A stretch of 64,000 nucleotides of DNA from Portulaca oleracea (taxonomy: Eukaryota; Streptophyta; Magnoliopsida; Caryophyllales; Portulacaceae), in the NCBI GenBank assembly GCA_029582165.1, contig CM055888.1, forward strand, positions 28,907,408-28,971,407. Direction: 5' to 3'. Below, in pieces: positions 1-11,276 of this stretch. The notes beneath the pieces are model-generated. The model made no database searches. It saw nothing but the letters and a program-made list of their open reading frames with translations, and was not told the DNA's origin. Position numbers and translations under genes: made by a program. How positions within the stretch are numbered: position 1 is the stretch's first letter; each line of letters opens with the position of its first letter.

Positions 1-512
1 CAACCGCGACGATAAGGTTCACGGCTGCGACATCATCCCCTGGCCCAGTATTTAACTGGTGCCTAAGTCACGACCGTGACCTCAAGTGCCATGACTGTGA
101 CCTCATGTGTTATGCCTGTGACGTCCTGGGTCACGTCTGTGACATCCTTCGGGTCTAGTTGCCCCTTGCGCAAGTCGTGCCCGCGATGCCCTGTTCGAGA
201 TTTAATTTCTTCATCCGGACTTTTAATGGGGGTTTTGCAGTCTCTCCTTTATTGAATTTGTTATGTATTTCCTTCCTTTATCAAATTCATGGTGGATCGC
301 TAGTTCTTGGTGGTGGATTTGTCCTTTGGCCAGGTGCATATCCGGTTCCTTTGGTGAACCAAGCTTTTGTTATCTTTCTTTTGGATTGTGATTATTGTTT
401 CTCAAGATTTATTATCTTCAATCAAGAACATTATTATCATCATCCATTCAACATCATCTCCATAATCAAGCAAGGATTATGACTTATCATTCTCCCACTA
501 CGCCACGTTCCA
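1..512 (+). repeat. Family-B LTR, 3' fragment, copy 0
   Basis: This matches 3996-4618 and 9222-9852. It is cut by the left window edge and ends in CCA two bases before a primer-binding site. It lacks about 100 bp (near 205) that hold the TATA-like ctatatatac at 4214 in the other copies, so this copy has probably lost its promoter. Short repeats of CNGTGAC at 21-bp spacing lie at about 74-157, preceded by CCGCGAC at 4 and CTGCGAC at 25. Confidence 0.7.
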
Positions 513-514
513 TT

Positions 515-526
515 TGGTATTTGAGC
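515..526 (+). other. Degenerate primer-binding site, initiator tRNA-Met type
   Basis: The sequence tggtatttgagc corresponds to the canonical TGGTATCAGAGC seen intact at the same place in the other two copies, with three substitutions. It lies two bases after the CCA end of the LTR. Confidence 0.6.
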
Positions 527-962
527 ATCTAGGTTATCTTTTCTTGACCTTTGTTGTTCTTGATTATTTTGGTGATTTTTGGTTTTCATGAATATGTTGA
601 AATCCATGGAATTGTTGGGCGTTGATTTTTTTTGGGGATTAATGTTCTTGGGAGTTTGATTCCCAGTATGAATTATTTTGATCGGACTACTATTTAGTTG
701 ATCAAGTTTGGAATTTAAGTAGAGTTGGATTGTGATTGTGCTATGCTAATCGAGTTGTGGTGATTGTATTGTGGTGATTGTGTTGTGGTGATTGAATTTT
801 GGTGTGGTTTCTTTCTTATCCTACTTGGATATCTTCGTATTCTCTCTTTTGTGTAAAAACTACAAAGAACCCTGAGCGAAACAAAAAAATCGACAACAAA
901 AGAACCCAAAACTCTACAAAAAATTCCTCAAACACAATTCGTCATTCACCCTTCTTCTTGAT

Positions 963-1877
963 ATGACCCCTACTCCGAGTTTCGACCATCGATTCTCGAA
1001 CATTGAAGATACTCTTGACGCCATTACGAATCAACTTACGAGAATATCTGCACGTCTCCAAGGCCAACCTCATTATGCAGGAAGAAGGAGAGATGATTCC
1101 TGCCAGAAGAAGCCATTCCAATATTCCTCACTATGGGCCTTTTCATCCCAAAAGTGTATCAATTATAGGCGTGTGGGACATGATTCTTTCCAATGCCCAC
1201 AAAAGGCTATGGCTAGAGCTCAGATTGAGGAATTTCTTGATGTGGAAGAACCCATGGGTGACGTGGTAGAAGAAGTTGATGAGCAAAATCTCACTTCGAC
1301 ACATGGAGAATTTGAAGAGGTTGAGAAGGAAGAAGGTTTAAGGGATGAGGTTATTGTCATCATGACTATTGAAGGAGAACCTATTGAACTTTAAGAGACC
1401 ATTGAAGAAATTGTTGGAGTACCTAGCCAGGATGAGGATGATGAGATTGACTTTGTTCTTCCTCTAATCCATATTGAAGAATCTCAACAAGAAGCCCCGA
1501 TGATCATCTCAACATCGCTTTTTGAGGAGCCAAGCAACAATGGAGTTGGCACCATCTCCTCTTACAACCTGACCACTTTTGATCTTCTTAATGAGAAGGA
1601 TGAGGTAACCGAAGACTCTTTGACAAAAATCAATGATGGGTGTACTTTGGAGTCTTTGATTAAATCACACATGTTATTTATGAGATGTTGGTTGTTTGAG
1701 AGTGTTTATTGGCATGATAAGTGGTATGATGACCTTGTGATGTATAGGGTTGAAAATTCTTTGTGGTTGGGGTGGTATCCTAAGAATCTTGGAGTTTGCT
1801 CGGTGCTTGGAGAGAAGTATAAATTTCATGATGCCTTGATTCTTGTTTGGTCTCGTTCCGAGCCGAATTTTATATAA
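963..1877 (+). pseudogene. Gag-like protein of a non-autonomous LTR element, copy 1
   Basis: One frame of 305 codons runs from ATG 963 to 1877 with a single TAA at 1392-1394. The N-terminal half has a degenerate zinc knuckle, CINYRRVGHDSFQC, with the second cysteine of CX2CX4HX4C replaced by tyrosine. It is followed by an acidic stretch (EEPMGDVVEEVDE). The C-terminal 125 codons are rich in Trp and Leu; I do not recognise them. The frame runs into the family-A LTR fragment. Gag is known to package element RNA; that this piece did so is inferred from the knuckle and from its position behind the primer-binding site. No protease, RT or integrase lies in the unit. The leader at 527-962 lacks about 100 bp present in copies 2 and 3. 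Confidence 0.6.
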
Positions 1878-2114
1878 TTTATAGGGTGTCTTGCTTGTTT
1901 TAGCAACTTAATTATATATTAGATATGATGATTTTTAGTTTTGTAGGTTAATAATGTGTTAGAGCCAAAACTCAAGCAAAAATGGCAAAAACTAAGCAAA
2001 GTCCATCAAGCTTGAAATGCAGCAACAAAGAAATTGGTCAGACGGGTATCGCACCCGCGACACCACGGGTTGCGCCCGTGACTAGCTTCTGGTGTGTCAT
2101 GACATTGGCCAAGG
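1844..2114 (+). repeat. Family-A (Athila) LTR fragment, copy 1
   Basis: It begins TGTTTGGTCTCG, like the 3' LTR of the Athila element at 23442 (TGTTCGGTCTTG), and breaks off at about 2114, just before the family-C LTR. It carries two 14-bp motifs, atcgcacccgcgac at 2048 and gttgcgcccgtgac at 2069, 21 bp apart. Confidence 0.65.
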
Positions 2115-2126
2115 GATCCGATATAT

Positions 2127-3454
2127 TGTCGGTAACCCAAATAAAATCCTCTCATGCACCTGTATGAAATTTCTCATATTTGTTATCCTAAATTGCCTTG
2201 AATAAAAGAGGGATCCGATATATTGGTCTCAGAAAAATTCATAAATGATCGGGATCACTATAAAAAAAAAATTATCGGAAGATGTTACTCAAGAAAAGAA
2301 AATTAAACTGATTTGTTGACGATCGTTGCGCTGTTCAAGTCCTGCAAAACACATAGTTGGTTAGAAAAAAATGGAACACGCGCTTTAATTAACCGTGATT
2401 TATTCGTAACCTTGATTATTTAAACTAATTACTATGCATTAAGGGGTGGTTTTCTTTGGGTTATTACATTGCTGGAGAGAATAGAAAAGGATGGATGATA
2501 GTAGAGAATTGAAGAGTGTGGATGATGATTGTTGGTCGGAATTGATGTTGAAATGAATGGAAGAATGGGGGGTATTTATAGGTGAGAGGTGAGGTGGTGA
2601 AGATGGAAGGAGAGGAGGCATGATCCAAAGATCATGTCCTCCATGCCAATTGCAACGATCAAAAGTTAACCAGCAAGGCCGCTGAGCATACACTTCAACT
2701 TTGTAGTTGACCATAAAAGCTAGAAAAGTTGATAAGGAGGGTAAAAACTAGCATCTTTACAAGCTGCCCAGAATAACGACCATTTAAACTTCAATTATTC
2801 GGAAAATCGTAACTCAAGCTCTACTTATCGGTTCGGAACGGGCAAGCTATCTACTTATCGGTTCAAGGCTTCCTCAAGTCAACAGTCAAAAGTCAACCAG
2901 CAACAATCAAAGGATTGCATTGAAAGGGAGGGAAAAAATTGGCGGCAAATGCTGGGATCAAAAGGAAGGCCGCTGAGCTTTCGATTTTATTAGCCACGGA
3001 TTGCTAGCGTAGCAATCCGGAAATGAGCCGAGATCAAGAGGAAGGTCAGGAGGCCTTCCTTTTTTCTTCAGGGCCAAACGTGCTTTTCGGGCTTGTTTGT
3101 GTACCTGGACATTGAGCAAGGCCGCTTGGCCTTGCTATTTGGCTAAGGCAACTTCAAACGACCATAATTTCTTCATCCGGACACCGATTTAGGCGATTCA
3201 AAAGGCGTCGGAAAGCTTAGGATGTGTAATTTACTCTCATCAAAAGAAATAAGGTCAATGAGACTTGTGGAAAAGAAGAATTCGAAATGGTGAGCACATG
3301 TATGTGGAAAGGGCGGAAAATGAAGTTTTTTTGTTGTGGGTTAGCTCGGTAACTTTTGATTGAGGAAGACACATTGGCTTTGATTTCTTTCTAGCCTCCT
3401 TTCTTGTTGTGCTCAACTCGTACACTTGTCCCGGTACAAAATCCGGTGTCTACA
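2127..3454 (-). repeat. Family-C Tat-like LTR, minus strand, copy 1
   Basis: Read on the minus strand it begins TGTAGACACCGGATTTTG at 3454, has a TATA box (TATAAATACCCC, near 2571-2582) and ends ACCGACA at 2127. The start and the TATA context resemble the Tat LTR at 52437. No internal region or primer-binding site is attached, so it looks like a solo LTR. No matching target duplication was found, and the left boundary is inferred from where copies 1 and 2 diverge. Confidence 0.55.
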
Positions 3455-4618
3455 CCCACGATGTACCCATCATCCAAATAAAAGAAAGTGGTTGGAGGAT
3501 CTTTGTGTGGAGGTATGAATCGTATTAGGTTAGGGTTTGAGCTTCAAAATTTGTTGTCACCTAGCCCTCTCGCACCCCCTTTGTAAAACACGAACAAAAC
3601 CACTTCAAGGTCAGGTGTGGAGTCCATTTTAAGGTGGACCCAAGACCTTGGAGGAATATTTGGGTAATCTTTGGGTGTGTCATTCACTACAAATGGGATC
3701 CTAGACCATGGGGATGGAGCTATGAGTCCTCATCTGGGCCTGCTTTGGGCCTTTGAAGGGGCTCAAAATCTTTCGGCAAGAATAAAGCAAGAAAGGTCAA
3801 CCTCGAAAGCTTAAAAGAACATGACTTCACTATTTTGATCATAACTCCATCAATACAACTTCGAGAGATTTCAAATTTTGGGAGCTTAAATTAGACATCG
3901 AGAACTTTCTATCTATATATTATGGCCCAAAATAGAGTTCAGACGAAGAAGTTATATACATTAGAAATGCACGTGAAAATGCGCCTGAAGCGGTGACAAC
4001 GCTGACGATAAGGTTCACGCGGCGCGACATCACCGTCTCGATTTTGGTGGTGCCTATGTCATGACCGTGACCTCAAGTGTCATGACTGTGACCTCATGTG
4101 TTACGCATGTGACGTCCTGGGTCACGTCTGTGACATCCTTCGGGTCTAGTTGCCCTTTGCGCAAGTCATGCTTGCGATGCCCCTGTTCGAGACTTAATGT
4201 ATTTTTATTTTCTATATATACCCTAGGTTATCCTTTGTAAGGGACTTTTGTTGATTATGATTATGAATGTAATGGAAAGGCTTGAAGCTTTCTCCCCTCT
4301 CTAAAATCTTGTTTACTTATCCATTTTTATAATAGTGGTTTTACAGTCTCTTCTTTATTGAATTTGTTATGGATTTCCTTCCTTTATCAAATTCATGGTG
4401 GATTGCTAGTTCTTGGTCGTGGATTTGTCGTTTAGCCAGGTCCATATCCGGTTCCTTTGGTGAATCAAGCTCTTGTTATCTTTCTTTTAAGTTCTGATTA
4501 TTGTTTCTCAAGATTTATTATCTTCAATCAAGAACATTATTATCATCATCCATTCAACATCATCTCCATACTCAAGCAAGGATTATGATTTATCATTCTC
4601 CCACTACGCCACGTTCCA
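3455..4618 (+). repeat. Family-B LTR, 3' portion, copy 1
   Basis: It carries a TATA-like ctatatatac near 4214, the CNGTGAC repeats near 4060-4150, and a CCA end at 4618 followed two bases later by a perfect primer-binding site. Its true 5' start is missing, apparently cut by the family-C LTR. Confidence 0.6.
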
Positions 4619-4620
4619 TT

Positions 4621-4632
4621 TGGTATCAGAGC
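4621..4632 (+). other. Primer-binding site for initiator tRNA-Met
   Basis: A perfect TGGTATCAGAGC stands two bases after the LTR end. This is the standard minus-strand primer site of many plant LTR elements. Confidence 0.8.
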
Positions 4633-5167
4633 ATCTAGGTTATCTCTTTCTTGACCTTTGTTGTTCTTGATTATTTTGGTGATTTTTGGTTTTCATGAAT
4701 ATGTTGAAATCCATGGAATTGTTGGGCGTTGATTTTTGTTGGGGATTAATGTTCTTGGGAGTTTGATTCATATTAGTGGAGTTTGATCATCATCCATTGA
4801 TTTGCCATATTTGAAGTAATATTTGGTTATTGAATATTGTTGAGATCATGTTGGTGACCCCCATTCCTAGTGTGAATTATTTTGATCGGACTACTATTTA
4901 GTTGATCAAGTTTGGAATTTAAGTAGAGTTGGATTGTGATTGTGCTATGCTAATCGAGTTGTGGTGATCGTATTGTGGTGATTGTGTTGTGGTGATTGAA
5001 TTTTGGTGTGGTTTCTTGCTTATCCTACTTGGATATCTTCGTATTCTCTCTTTTGTGTAAAAACTACAAAGAATCCTGAGCCAAACAAAAAAATCGACAA
5101 CAAAAGAACCCAAAACTCCACAAAAAAATTCCTCAAACACAATTCGTCCTTCACCCTTCTTCTTGAT

Positions 5168-6081
5168 ATGACCCCTACTCCGAGTTTCGACCACCGATTC
5201 TCGAACATTGAAGATACTCTTGATGCCATTACGAATCAACTTGCGAGAATATCTGCACGTCTCCAAGGCCAACCTCATTATGTAGGAATAAGAAGAGATG
5301 ATTCCTGCCAGAAGAAGTCATTCCAATATTCCTCACTATGGGCCTTTTCATCCCAAAAGTGTATCAATTATAGGCGTATGGGACATGATTCTTTCCAATG
5401 CCAACAAAAGTCCATGGCTAGAGCTCGGATTGAGGAATTTCTTGCTGTGGAAGAACCCATGGGTGACGTGGTAGAAGAAGTTGATGAGCAAAATATCACT
5501 TCCACACATTGAGGATTTGAAGAGGTTGAGAAGGAAGAAGGTTTAAGGGATGAGGTATTATCATCGTGGCTAATGAAGGAGAACCTATTGAAATTTAAGA
5601 GAACATTGAAGAAAATTTTGGAGTACCTAGCCAGGATGAGGATGATGAGATTGACTTTGTTCTTCCTCTAATCCATATTAAAGAATGCCAACAAGAAGCC
5701 CCGATGATCATCTCAACATCGCTTTTTGAGAAGCCAAGCAACAATGGAGTTGGCACCATCACCTCTTACAACCTGACCACTTTTGATCTTCTTAATGAGA
5801 AGGATGAGGTAACCGAAGACTCTTTGACAAAAATCAATGATGGGTGTACTTTGGAGTCTTTGATTAAATCACACATGTTATTTATGAGATGTTGGTTGTT
5901 TGAGAGTGTTTATTGGCATGATAAGTTGTATGATGACCTTGTGATGTATAGGGTTGAGAATTCTTTGTGGTTGGGGTGGTATCCTAAGAATCTTGGCATT
6001 TGCTCGGTGCTTGGAGAGAAGTATAAATTTCATGATGCCTTGATTCTTGTTTGGTCTCATTCCGAGCCGAATTTTATATAA
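5168..6081 (+). pseudogene. Gag-like protein, copy 2
   Basis: This is a near-identical copy of the gag-like frame at 963. It is broken by a TGA at about 5510 (GGA in copy 1), by a one-base deletion near 5553, and by the same TAA as copy 1 at the equivalent place. The zinc-knuckle remnant CINYRRMGHDSFQC again lacks one cysteine. The last 125 codons (5704-6081) are open, as in copy 1. It must be non-functional as a single protein. Confidence 0.6.
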
Positions 6082-6650
6082 TTTATAGGGTGTCTTGCTC
6101 GTTTTAGCCACTTAATTATATATTAGATATGATGATTTTTAGTTTTGTAGGTTAATAATGTGTTAGAGCCAAAACTCGAGCAAAAATGGCAAAAACTAAG
6201 CAAAATCCATCATGCTCGAAATGCAGCAACAAAGAAACTGGTCAGACGGGCATCGCACCCGCGACACCTTGGGTTGCGCCCGTGACTAGCTTCTGGTGTG
6301 TCATGACATTGGCCAAGGCAAGGGTGGCAGAGAGCAGTCGCACCCGCGACAAGATGTATCACGCCCGCCATAGACAGTTGATCAGGGCCTTAGAAGCTTT
6401 TGGTGGAAAATGCTCAGGCAAAGGTCACGCCCGAGTCACGTGTTGTCACTCCCGGGACAGATTGGCGTCGCGCACGCTACAGGAGGTGTCACGCCTGCGA
6501 CGTGCGAACGGGACGGTAACTTACCAGCGAACAGAAGCCCGTCGCACCCACGACGATCGGTTTTTTACGCGCAATTCTGGGTGAAAACGCTGTGTTTTGT
6601 GCAATAGTTTTGGGTTGTATAAATACTCTAAGTGACGAAATTAGTAGCAG
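6048..6650 (+). repeat. Family-A (Athila) LTR fragment, copy 2
   Basis: It starts TGTTTGGTCTC and follows the family-A LTR through the GTCGC-N4-GCGAC motif cluster (about 6246-6560) to the TATA-like tataaatactct near 6617. It then passes into a scrambled tandem duplication. Confidence 0.65.
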
Positions 6651-6865
6651 CTAGGTTTTTTATTAGTTTTATCTACATTTTGCTTCTAAGTTTTAGCATT
6701 ATTCTCTTCTCTTAATATCATCTTAAGTGACGAAATTAGTAGCAACTAGGTTTTTTATTAGTTTTATCTACATTTTCCTTCCAAGTGACGAAATTAGTAA
6801 CAGTTTTAGGTTGTATAAATACTCTAAGAGTTTTAGGTTGTATAAATACTCTAAGAGTTTTTATT
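6610..6865 (+). repeat. Local tandem duplications inside the family-A LTR fragment
   Basis: The segment taagtgacgaaattagtag occurs about three times (near 6630, 6724 and 6783), and ttgtataaatactctaagag is duplicated near 6812-6860. The single-copy version is seen at 11830-11900 and 24035-24100. This looks like slippage or repair products. Confidence 0.7.
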
Positions 6866-7296
6866 AAAAAGAGATTGGAGATGAGGGATGACATTACACT
6901 TGCAAGAGGTGAAAGAATGAAGGAAGGATGATCGTGGAGGTGTGGTGGTGCGTCGGCAGCCGGAGGGTGGCCGAAAAACTTCGCCGGCGGCGGCTGCTGG
7001 CCGGCAGCAGGGGGACGCGGCTGGTGGTGTTGGGGGAGGTGAGAGGACACAAGTGAGAGAAGAGAGCAAGAGTGAGAGCTTAGGAGGGAGTTTGAATTAT
7101 AACTTACAATTCACATAATATCATGTTAAGTAATATCTATAAAACACTCTAAGGCCCATGTCCAAGCCTCCCTCTTCCCATTTGGCTGTCCACATGGCCC
7201 AACAAAAACAAAACTTATTAATTTTAATTCCTCCCTCTTATACTTATATCTCCCTAATTCCCCAAATTACTTAAATTAATTAAACCATAAAAATAT
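6866..7296. other. Unit-2-specific segment with a GC-rich core
   Basis: This has no counterpart in units 1 or 3. A GC-rich stretch with CCGGCGGCGG-like runs lies at about 6955-7025, followed by AT-rich sequence. The minus-strand frames here are low-complexity Pro/Ala-rich and I do not support them as genes. It may be a short insertion captured before duplication. Confidence 0.4.
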
Positions 7297-8681
7297 TGTC
7301 GGTAACCCAAAAAAAATACTCTGATGCACCTCTATGAAATTTCTCATATTTGTTATCCTAAATTGCCTTGAATAAAAGAGGGACCCGATATATCGGTCTC
7401 GGAAAAAAATTCATAAATGATCGGGATCACTATAAAAAATAATTATCGGAAGATGTTACTCAAGAAAAGAAAATTAAACTGATTTGTTGACGATCGTTGC
7501 GCTGTTCAAGTCCTGCAAAACACATACTTGGTTAGAAAAAAATGGAACACGCGCTTTAATTAACCGTGATTTATTCGTAACCTTGATTATTTAAACTAAT
7601 TACTATGCATTAAGGGTTGGTTTTCTTTGGGTTATTACATTGCTGGAGAGAATAGAAAAGGATGGATGATAGTAGAGAATTGAAGAGTGTGGATGATGAT
7701 TGTTGGTGGGAATTGATGTTGAAATGAATGGAAGAATGGGGGGTATTTATAGGTGATAGGTGAGAGGTGAGGTGGTGAAGATGGAAGGAGAGGAGGCATG
7801 ATCCAAAGATCATGTCCTCCATGCCAATTGCAACAATCAAAAGTCAACCAGCAAGGCCGCTGAGCATATACTTCAACTTTGTAGTTGACCATAAAAGCTA
7901 GAAAAGTTGATAAGGAAGGTAAAAACTAGCATCTTTACAAGCTGCCCAGAATAGCGACCATTTAAACTTCAATTATTCGGAAAATCGTAACTCAAGCTCT
8001 ACTTATCGGTTCGGAACGGGCAAGCTATCTACTTATCGGTTCAAGGCTTCCTCAAGTCAACAGTCAAAAGTCAACCAACAACGATCAAAGGAATGCATTG
8101 AAAGGGAGGGAAAAAATTGGCGGCAATGCTGGGATCAAAAGGAAGGTCGCTGAGCTTTCGATTTTATTAGCCACGGTTCGCCAGCGTAGCAATCCGGAAA
8201 TGAGCCGAGATCAAGAGGAAGGTCAGGAGGCCTTCCTTTTTTCTTCTGGGCCAAACGTGCTTTTCGGGCTTGTTTGTGTACCTGGACATTGAGCAAGGCC
8301 GCTTGGCCTTGCTATTTGGCTAAGGCAACTTCAAACGACCATAATTTCTTCATCAGGACTCCGATTTAGGCGATCCAAAAGGCGTCGGAAAGCTTAGGAT
8401 GAAAAAGGATCATGTCAGGTTCTTTCGGGGGATGAATCGAATCTATAAGAATTCACCTATCCTCATCAAAAGAAATAAGGTCAATGAGACTTGTGGAAAA
8501 AAAGAATTCGAAATGGTGAGCACATGTATGTGGAAAGGGCGGAAAATGAAGTTTTTTTTGTAGTGGGTTAGCTCGATAACTTTTGATTGAGGAAGACACA
8601 TTGGCTTTGATTTCTTTCTAGCCTCCTTTCTTGTTGTGCTCAACTCGTACACTTGTCCAGGTACAAAATCCGGTGTCTACA
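7297..8681 (-). repeat. Family-C Tat-like LTR, minus strand, copy 2
   Basis: This copy aligns with 2127-3454 along its whole length. On the minus strand it starts TGTAGACACCGGATTTTG at 8681 and ends ACCGACA at 7297. It carries the same TATA context near 7741-7752. It is about 57 bp longer than copy 1, part of which lies near 8400-8460. Its left flank differs from that of copy 1. Confidence 0.55.
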
Positions 8682-9852
8682 CCCACGATGTACCCATCAT
8701 CCAAATAAAAGAAGGTGGTTGGAGACTTGTTGTGTGGAGGTATGAACCGTATTAGGCTAGGGTTTCAGCTTCAAAATTTGTGGTCACCAAGCCCTCTCGC
8801 ACCCCCTTTGTAAAACACGAACAAAACCACTTCAAGGTCGGGCATGGAGTCCATTTTAAGGTGGACCCAAGAACTTGGAGGAATATTTGGGTAATCTTTG
8901 GGTGTGTCATTCACTACAAATGGGATCCTAGACCATGGGGATGGAGCTATGAGTCCTCATCGGGGCCTACTTTGGGCCTTTGAAGGGGCTCAGAATCTTT
9001 CGGCAAGAATAAAGCAAGAAAGGTCAACCTCGAAAGCTTAAAAGAACATGACTTCACTATTTTGATCATAACTCCATCAATACAACTTCGAGAGATTTCA
9101 AATTTTGGGAGCTTAAATTAGACACCGAGAACTTTCTATCTATATATTATGGCCCAAAATGGAGTTCAGACGAAGAAGTTATATACGTTAGAAATGCAGC
9201 CGAAAATCTGCCCTGAAGGCAGTGACAACCGCGACGATAAGGTTCACGGCCGCGACAACAGCCCCTGGCCCAGTTTTTGACTGGTGCCTGTGTCACGACC
9301 GTGACCTCAAGTGTCATGAATGTGACCTCATGTGTTACGCATATGACGTCCTAGGTCACGTCTGTGACATCCTTCGGGTCTAGTTGCCCCTTGCGCAAGT
9401 CATGCTTGCGATGCCCCTGTTCGAGACTTAATGTATTGTTATTTTTTATATATACCCTAGGTTATCCTTTGTAAGGGACTTTTGTTGATTATGATTATGA
9501 ATGTAATGGAAAGGCTTGAAGCTTTCTCCCCTCTTTAAAATCTTGTTTACTTATCCATTTTTTTAATAGTGGTTTTGCAGTCTCTTCTTTATTGAATTTG
9601 TTATGGATTTCCTTCCTTTATCAAATTCATGGTGGATTGCTAGTTCTTGGTCGTGGATTTGTCCATTAGCCAGGTCCATATCTGGTTCCTTTGGTGAATC
9701 AAGCTCTTGTTATCTTTCTTTTAGATTCTGATTATTGTTTCTCAAGATTTATTATCTTCAATCAGGAACATTATTATCATCATCCATTCAACATCATCTC
9801 CATACTCAAGCAAGGATTATGATTTATCATTCTCCCACTACGCCAGGTTCCA
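8682..9852 (+). repeat. Family-B LTR, 3' portion, copy 2
   Basis: This is nearly identical to 3455-4618. It has the CCGCGAC-type motifs near 9228 and 9250, the CNGTGAC repeats near 9297-9375, a TATA-like tttatatatac near 9446, and a CCA end at 9852. Confidence 0.6.
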
Positions 9853-9854
9853 TT

Positions 9855-9866
9855 TGGTATCAGAGC
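9855..9866 (+). other. Primer-binding site for initiator tRNA-Met
   Basis: A perfect TGGTATCAGAGC stands two bases after the CCA end of the family-B LTR. Confidence 0.8.
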
Positions 9867-10400
9867 ATCTAGGTTATCTCTTTCTGGAGCTTTGCTGTTC
9901 TTGATTATTTTGGTGATTTTTGGTTTTCATGAATATGTTGAAATCCATGGAATTGTTGGGCGTTGATTTTTGTTGGGGATTAATGTTCTTGGGACTTTGA
10001 TTCATATTAGTGGAGTTTGATCATCATCCATTGATTTGCCATATTTGAAGTAATATTTGGTTATTGAATATTGTTGAGATCATGTTGGTGAACCCCATTC
10101 CCAGTGTGAATTATTTTGATCGGACTACTATTTAGTTGATCAAGTTTGGAATTTAAGTAGAGTTGGATTGTGATTGTGCTATGCTAATCGAGTTGTGGTG
10201 ATCGTATTGTGGTGATTGTGTTGTGGTGATTGAATTTTGGTGTGGTTTCTTGCTTATCCTACTTGGATATCTTCATATTCTCTCTTTTGTGTAAAAACTA
10301 CAAAGAATCCTGAGCCAAACAAAAAAATCGACAACAAAAGAACCCAAAACTCCACAAAAAATTCCTCAAACACAATTCGTCCTTCACCCTTCTTCTTGAT

Positions 10401-11276
10401 ATGACCCCTACTCCGAGTTTCGACCACCGATTCTCGAACATTGAAGATACTCTTGATGCCATTACGAATCAACTTGCGAGAATATCTGCACGTCTCCAAG
10501 GCCAACCTCATTATGCAGGAAGAAGAAGAGATGATTCCTGCTGGAAGAAGCCATTCCAATATTCCTCACTATTGGCCTTTTCATCCCAAAAGTGTATCAA
10601 TTATAGGCGTGTGGGACATGATTCTTTACAATGCGCACAAAAGGCCATGGCTAGAGCTCGGATGGAGGAATTTTTTGTTGTGGAAGAACCTATGGGTGAC
10701 GTGGTAGAAGAAGTTGATGAGCAAAATCTCAATTCCGCACTTGGAGGATTTGAGGAGGTTGAGAAGGAAGAAGGTTTAAGGGATGACGTTATTGTCATCG
10801 TGGCTAATGAAGGAGAACCTATTGAACTTTAAGAGACCATTGAAGAAATTGTTGGAGTACCTAGCCAAGATGAGGATGATGAGATTGACTTTGTTCTTCC
10901 TCTAATCCATATTGAAGAATCCCAACAAGAAGCCCCGATGATCATCTCAACATCGCTTTTTTGAGGAGCCAAGCAACAATGGAGTTGGCACCATCACCTC
11001 TTACAACCTGACCACTTTTGATCTTCTCAATGAGAAGGATGAGGTAATCGAAGACTCTTTGACAAAAATCAATGATGGGTGTACTTTGGAGTCTTTGATT
11101 AAATCACACATGTTATTTATGAGATGTTTATTGTTTGAGAGTGTTTATTGGCATGTTAAGTGGTATGATGACCTTGTGATGTATAGGGTTGAGAATTCTT
11201 TGTGTTTGGGGTGGTATCCTAAGAATCTTGACGTTTGCTCGGTGCTTTGAGAGAAGTATAAATTTCATGATGCCTT
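10401..11276 (+). pseudogene. Gag-like protein, copy 3
   Basis: This is the third copy of the gag-like frame, with zinc-knuckle remnant CINYRRVGHDSLQC. It keeps the common TAA (10830-10832), gains a one-base insertion in a T run near 10965, and has a TGA near 11250. About 13 bp are missing just before the family-A LTR compared with copy 1, so the LTR start is lost here. Confidence 0.6.

Larger units (their letters stand above)
1..11276 (+). repeat. Tandem array of composite retroelement units (three copies)
   Basis: The same block order repeats: family-B LTR 3' end, initiator-Met primer-binding site (515, 4621, 9855), gag-like frame (963, 5168, 10401), then family-A LTR sequence (1844, 6048, 11277). 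Units 1 and 2 are separated from the next by a minus-strand family-C LTR (2127 and 7297). Unit spacing between primer-binding sites is 4106 and 5234 bp. By eye the copies are nearly identical over long stretches. The spacing difference comes from a shorter family-A piece in unit 1 and an extra segment near 6600-7296 in unit 2. Tandem duplication or unequal recombination between LTRs is inferred. Confidence 0.8.

Noticed and set aside
2439..2714. Minus-strand frame of 91 codons within the family-C LTR (also at 7610-7892)
   Set aside because: It crosses the LTR's own TATA box and its frame is not kept between the two copies.
6736..7069. Minus-strand Pro/Ala-rich frames
   Set aside because: They follow a GC-rich low-complexity stretch and have no recognisable domain or relatives I can name.
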